From: Fiminaster sp050874705
GTDB lineage: Bacteria; Bacillota_I; Bacilli_A; RFN20; CAG-826
NCBI GenBank assembly: GCA_050874705.1
Contig: JBNMLE010000013.1
Coordinates: forward strand, 1-28,498
Length of the DNA stretch: 28,498 nucleotides
Reading direction: 5' to 3'
Part shown: in pieces, positions 24,823 to 28,498 of the stretch
Layout: each line of letters starts with the position of its first letter
Position numbering within the stretch: position 1 is the first letter of the stretch
The notes under the pieces: generated by a model
What the model saw: only the letters and a program-made list of their open reading frames with translations
The model's database searches: none
Told to the model about the DNA's origin: nothing
Made by a program: the position numbers and the translations under genes

Positions 24823-27148
24823 CTTTAAGCTTTACGATAGTAGCGCCACTACCACCATCGTAATATCCTCCGTAATGATATTCTTTTACAAAACTACATT
24901 TCTTTAAATAATCGTGAACAGCTTTCCTTAAAGCGCCTGTTCCCATACCGTGAATTATTCTTACACTAGAAAAGTTCTTAATTCTTGCATCGTCAAGATA
25001 TTTAGCAAGCTTTTCAATGCCTTCATCAACATGTTCACCAATTATATTTAATTCAAGCCCGACATCTGATTTGCTTGAAACCATTTCATCGATATTATTC
25101 TTTCTAATTTTAACTGAAGAATAATTATTAGGCATGTTAATTTTAGTTACTTTACCTAAAGTGGTTTTAAGAGACATGCCATCTAATGTCATTACTTCAA
25201 TTTTTTCACCTTTAATAGATGTTACTCTACCTTTAAGACCGATAGAAGTTTCGACATAATCATTTATTTTAATTGAATCATCAACTTCTTCATCTTCTTC
25301 TTTGAATAATTCTTTATGCAATTCTTTGAGCTCTTTTTTAGCAGCAATTAAATCATTTTGCTTTAAGTGTGGATCATTAATAATTCTTAATATTTTATTA
25401 ATTTTCTCATTTGCGTCATTAAGCATTTTTTCTTTTGTTTCATTAACATCGCTTAAAAGATTTTCTTTTTTCTTATCAAGGACTTTTGTTTGATATGATA
25501 AATCTTTTTCTTTCGATGAAAGATTTTTTTCTCTTCTTTTAAGGTCTTCTTGAATATTTTCATTTTCACGAAGAACATTATTTAGTTTATCAAGAACATC
25601 GTTAACCGATCTTTTCTTAGATTTGTTTAAATATTTTTTCGCTGATTCAATAACATTATCATCAAGATGATAACGCTTAGCCATTTCTAAACCATAACTT
25701 CTTCCAGGAAAACCTGTTTTAAGAACATATGTTGGAATAAGTTTTTTATCATCAAAAACCATCATGGCGTTGATAACATTTTCTCGTCTATATGCATATT
25801 CTTTCATCGCTTCAAAGTGAGACGAAATAATACCAAAGCATTTTTTATCAAGCAAGAAATCACTGACCGCAATAGCGATAGCTTCTCCTTCGTTTGGCGA
25901 TGTTCCAGTACCGAGTTCGTCAAGAAGGACAAGATCATTTTTCGTAACAAAATATGTAATTGTTGAAAGATTTGATATATGAGCCGCAAAAGTAGATAAA
26001 TTATCGCTTAAAGATTGATTATCGCCTATATCAGCGTATATTTTTGGAAAAAATGAAAGAATTGCCCCACTAGAAGTTGGAAGAGGAATAGCCATTTGGT
26101 TCATCATAACCATCAATCCAAGGGTTTTTAAGGCGATTGTTTTTCCTCCGGCGTTCGGTCCAGAAATGATAATAAGACGAGTGTTTTCATCTAAATGGAA
26201 TGAATTTGGCACCACTTTATTTTTATCTATTAATGGATGTCTTGCGTTTTTTATATCTATAACGCGTTCATCGACTAATGTGGCGACAAAACAATCGTGT
26301 TCATTTCCATACATCGCCTTAGAAGAAACAAAATCTAATTTTGTTATTATTTTTGCATTATTTAGCAAAGCTTCACTATTAACGGCTACATTATTTGAAA
26401 GTTCTTTTAAAATTCGTCTTATTTCTTCATCTTCTTGTTTATGAAGTAGATATATTTCATTAGATAATTCAACCAATATTGCAGGTTCAAGAAATGTTGT
26501 TTGACCTGAATCAGAAATGTCGTGAATAATTCCATTTATTTTGTTCTTATAGCCGCTTTTAATTGGAAGAACAAAATGTCCGTTTCTAATTGAGATAGTT
26601 GATTCACTTAAATAGTCTTTATATTTATTCAACAACGAAAGAGTCAATGCATGAATTTCTTTATCCTTTTTTATAATGCTTTGACGAATTCTATATAGTT
26701 CATTTGATGCGTTGTCACTTATTGATAAATTTGGCGTGATTATCGAATGAATTTCTTTTTCTAAAAATGATAAATCTTCTAATTTGTCACTAATTCTATT
26801 TAACATAGGATAAAGAGAATTTTCACTCCTAGCAAAATATTTTAATAGATTTAAAGCATTATTTATTTCATTAGCGATATGTTCAAAGTCAAGTGGAGAA
26901 AGTATTCCACCTTTTTTTGCTGTATCAATAATTTTATCTATTGAAAAAGATACATTTATTGGAAGATTTCCATGTCGAAGAATTAATGAAGACATTTCAT
27001 CTACTTCTTTTAAGGCAATTCTATTTTCATTAATAGAAGAAAACATCTTCATATTTAAAATATCTTTTTTTGCTACTTCGCTTTTTGAATATGAAGATAT
27101 TTCATCAAGTATTTGTTTAATTTCTAATGTTGCGTATATATCAAGCAT
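24815..27148 (-). CDS. mutS2: MutS2, endonuclease/ribosome-rescue factor
   Basis: A 777-residue MutS2 protein. Residues about 1-320 form the core and clamp, Walker A GPNAGGKT is at 330-337 and Walker B in DLVLLDELGTGT near 405. A charged coiled coil (about 520-620) follows, then a KOW-like segment (DYVETSIGLKGRVTSIKGE) and the C-terminal Smr domain (about 695-777) with LNIIGEHVDEG and HGMGTGALR. MutS2 suppresses recombination and in Bacilli also acts on collided ribosomes. Length is normal. The start ATG 27146-27148 has no good Shine-Dalgarno sequence; the LEIKQIL start block matches relatives, so I keep it. A 13-bp palindrome TTAACATAGTTAA at 27158-27170 lies just upstream. Confidence 0.96.
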   Translation of the reverse strand: MLDIYATLEIKQILDEISSYSKSEVAKKDILNMKMFSSINENRIALKEVDEMSSLILRHGNLPINVSFSIDKIIDTAKKGGILSPLDFEHIANEINNALNLLKYFARSENSLYPMLNRISDKLEDLSFLEKEIHSIITPNLSISDNASNELYRIRQSIIKKDKEIHALTLSLLNKYKDYLSESTISIRNGHFVLPIKSGYKNKINGIIHDISDSGQTTFLEPAILVELSNEIYLLHKQEDEEIRRILKELSNNVAVNSEALLNNAKIITKLDFVSSKAMYGNEHDCFVATLVDERVIDIKNARHPLIDKNKVVPNSFHLDENTRLIIISGPNAGGKTIALKTLGLMVMMNQMAIPLPTSSGAILSFFPKIYADIGDNQSLSDNLSTFAAHISNLSTITYFVTKNDLVLLDELGTGTSPNEGEAIAIAVSDFLLDKKCFGIISSHFEAMKEYAYRRENVINAMMVFDDKKLIPTYVLKTGFPGRSYGLEMAKRYHLDDNVIESAKKYLNKSKKRSVNDVLDKLNNVLRENENIQEDLKRREKNLSSKEKDLSYQTKVLDKKKENLLSDVNETKEKMLNDANEKINKILRIINDPHLKQNDLIAAKKELKELHKELFKEEDEEVDDSIKINDYVETSIGLKGRVTSIKGEKIEVMTLDGMSLKTTLGKVTKINMPNNYSSVKIRKNNIDEMVSSKSDVGLELNIIGEHVDEGIEKLAKYLDDARIKNFSSVRIIHGMGTGALRKAVHDYLKKCSFVKEYHYGGYYDGGSGATIVKLKDD

Positions 27149-27408
27149 ATATAAATATTAACATAGTTAATCAATTTGTTCTTCAAAGAAGTAATTTGAA
27201 TAAGATAAAAACTAGAATTTTAATTACTATCCGCCCACTTTTTGCATTTTTATCCGCCACTTTTTGAATTTTCATCCGCCCATTTTTTGAAATTTAAATC
27301 AATTTTCATATACAAAAAATCGTATTTTTTTACTTTTCTTTGAATAAAATTCGCAAAAATGGACTATTAGATAATAAGGAGCCATATAGTTGTGGTAAAA
27401 TAATAAAC
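27149..27408. other. Non-coding interval upstream of mutS2, with repeats near a contig junction
   Basis: AT-rich and without a supported gene. It holds the mutS2 upstream region with a small palindrome (27158-27170) and three tandem repeats at 27229-27296. Confidence 0.5.
27229..27296. repeat. Three tandem 22-23-bp repeats, possible IS21-family end
   Basis: ATCCGCCCACTTTTTG (27229-), ATCCGCCACTTTTTG (27252-) and ATCCGCCCATTTTTTG (27274-) recur every 22-23 bp, each followed by an AT-rich spacer. IS21-family elements carry several copies of such a short sequence at their ends, but no istA/istB gene follows here. An element end left by a broken assembly is my reading. Confidence 0.4.
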
Positions 27409-27924
27409 ATGAATAAAAAAGAAATCGTATCACTTAAAATTGATGAACAGTTGAAAGAGAAAATGGCTGCCGACTATGCTGACCTTGATTATGAGTTTTA
27501 TCCGACCAAGGCACCCGGCGATGCCTCAATCTATGTCCGCACCCGTTGCGAAGAAGAACCGGATACGGTCTTCCGTTTTTATGCCTGCGGGGGAGACGGC
27601 ACGGCCAACGAGGTTCTCCATGGGCTGATCGGGCACGAAAACGCCAGTATGACCTGCTATCCCTGCGGCAGCGGGAATGATTTTGTCAAATATTACGGCG
27701 GCGCGGATAAATTTCTCGATGTGGACGCGCTGATCGCCGCCACCGAGGAACCGATCGATGTGATGAAGATCGGGGACCGTTATGCGCTCAATGTCACCAA
27801 CTTCGGTTTTGACACCACGGTGGCCCGCACCATGATCAAGGTCAAAAACAAAAAGGTCATGTTCGTTCCGGAACAGGCGGAAATGACCTTTTTTCTCCAA
27901 TCTTTCTGGAGGAAACATTGGTGA
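27409..27924 (+). pseudogene. Chimeric frame: AT-rich N-terminus fused to a diacylglycerol kinase fragment
   Basis: From ATG 27409 the frame begins MNKKEIVSLKIDEQLKEKM in AT-rich DNA, then turns GC-rich at about 27460 and reads as the middle of a YegS/BmrU-type lipid kinase: DYEFYPTKAPGDASIYVR, the nucleotide motif GGDGTANEVLHGL and PCGSGNDF. The normal N-terminal start of that family (FIINP..G) is missing. At about 27860-27885 the similarity ends again and the frame soon stops. So the kinase part is a fragment of about 400 bp with foreign sequence on both sides. The base composition is unlike the rest of the contig. I regard this as a misassembly or read chimera, not a native gene. Confidence 0.55.
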
Positions 27925-28215
27925 CGGGAGGAAGGAGGTGTGGTCGAGGCAGATGGCCTGGGCGTAACCTTCAGGGGTGCCGTCAAGCATATTCTCCGGG
28001 TAGAGGAGGACTCCGAAACCGATTGAGTCGTAGTACCTTGACGCGAATTTCCTCCCGACGCTGCGGCCTGGCTTCAGGATGCGGGCGAAAAGGACGGGGG
28101 AATATGTCAACTCGTCCACGAACTCTGGAGGGTAAAAGTCCTCGTTGTCTTTCTCCCACGTTGTGTCCGGGCGAACGGTGATGTGGCCGGATGATGTCTT
28201 TACTATTATATTCAT
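27870..28215 (-). CDS. Fumarylacetoacetate-hydrolase-like protein, N-terminal part (foreign segment)
   Basis: From ATG 28213-28215 about 115 residues read as a soluble protein: RPDTTWEKDNEDFYPPEF, ARILKPGRSVGRKFASRYYD and SIGFGVLLYPENM. The block KPGRSVGRKFASRYYD resembles that of Bacteroidales FAH-family proteins, but the usual start of the family is absent, so the name is tentative. Downstream of about 27870 the frame continues only as antisense of the kinase fragment, so the real C-terminus is missing. Codon use is GC-rich and unlike the rest of the window. It starts 40 bp after the exonuclease stop, as in one operon. Confidence 0.4.
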
Positions 28216-28255
28216 AAATCAATTTCCCGCAGGAAATGCCGCATTCCGCCGACAG

Positions 28256-28498
28256 TTAAAAGAGTTTGCCAGAGAATTTGTCCTTCAGACCGGCTACTGC
28301 ACTGTCAAACGCTTCACCCTCAAGTGGCTTGCTCATTTCGGCCTCTCTGGCTTTGGCGGCTTCCTTTTTCTCCTTGTCGAACTGCTCCTTCAGGCGTGCG
28401 AACTGTCGCTTGGTGTCCATCGTGAACTCACCGTTCTCGATCCAGGCGAAGTAGGCCGGCTCGGTCTCATATACCTCCCTGGCCGTGTGGCCCTTGTG
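28256..28498 (-). CDS. C-terminal end of a Bacteroidales-type DnaQ-like exonuclease (partial)
   Basis: The last 80 residues of a protein whose start lies outside the window: HKGHTAREVYETEPAYFAW, IENGEFTMDTKRQF, a charged Lys/Glu helix and the end LKDKFSGKLF. The GKHKG..-EV...EP.Y..W pattern is the small C-terminal domain (DUF3820-like) that follows the 3'-5' exonuclease domain in Bacteroidales DNA polymerase III epsilon-like proteins. GC-rich, unlike the main contig, and followed by the FAH-like gene. Assigned from this one motif. Confidence 0.5.
   Translation of the reverse strand, partial: HKGHTAREVYETEPAYFAWIENGEFTMDTKRQFARLKEQFDKEKKEAAKAREAEMSKPLEGEAFDSAVAGLKDKFSGKLF

Noticed and set aside
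27526..27869. C-terminal half of the minus-strand frame that starts at 28215
   Set aside because: It is the antisense of a clear lipid-kinase coding sequence, so only the part above about 27870 is supported as protein.

Overview
The first ~27.4 kb is very AT-rich and looks like one piece of a low-GC Bacilli relative, probably an uncultured gut lineage near the Mollicutes/Erysipelotrichia. The signs are Lys/Asn/Ile-rich proteins, strong sigma-A promoters, purine-rich Shine-Dalgarno sites, adjacent mutS2 and uvrC, and a LacI regulator with a cre-like site. UGA is a normal stop here: the ABC ATPase ends in TGA inside an ATGA overlap, and every intact gene writes Trp as TGG.

Layout, nearly all on the minus strand. 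13.6 kb down to 1: one tightly packed operon with promoter, LacI-type operator and cre-like site. It encodes an ABC ATPase with a long C-terminal extension, a LacI regulator, two sugar-type permeases (the first broken by an in-frame TGA), a solute-binding lipoprotein, a nucleoside hydrolase, a secreted three-module protein, three paralogous beta-propeller lipoproteins and a DUF624/YesL membrane protein that runs off the edge. It reads as an uptake locus for an unidentified sugar- or nucleoside-containing compound: surface proteins bind or trim it, the ABC transporter imports it, and the hydrolase may cleave an N-glycosidic bond inside the cell.

13.76-16.8 kb: a plus-strand DUF5662 gene converges on a GntR/YtrA-type regulator, ABC ATPase and permease operon. 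The likely terminator of that operon lies inside the DUF5662 coding sequence. 16.8-19.3 kb: a small membrane protein, a DUF2130 coiled-coil nuclease-like protein, a small basic protein and a protein with an internal duplication. 19.4-22.5 kb: a His/Asp-rich lipoprotein, a macro-domain protein broken by an in-frame TAA, and a small repeat protein behind a structured leader. 22.9-27.1 kb: tRNA-Arg(TCT), uvrC and mutS2.

The last ~1 kb (from about 27.46 kb) is GC-rich and appears chimeric: a clostridial-type diacylglycerol kinase fragment joined to a Bacteroidales-type fragment holding an FAH-like protein and the end of an exonuclease. Short tandem repeats like an IS21-family end lie just before the break. 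I would treat this end as an assembly artefact until shown otherwise.

The best candidate for an undescribed system is the 13.6-kb operon. Its three propeller lipoproteins each lack part of the carboxylate set expected of GH43-type enzymes, so they may be glycan-binding surface proteins rather than glycosidases.
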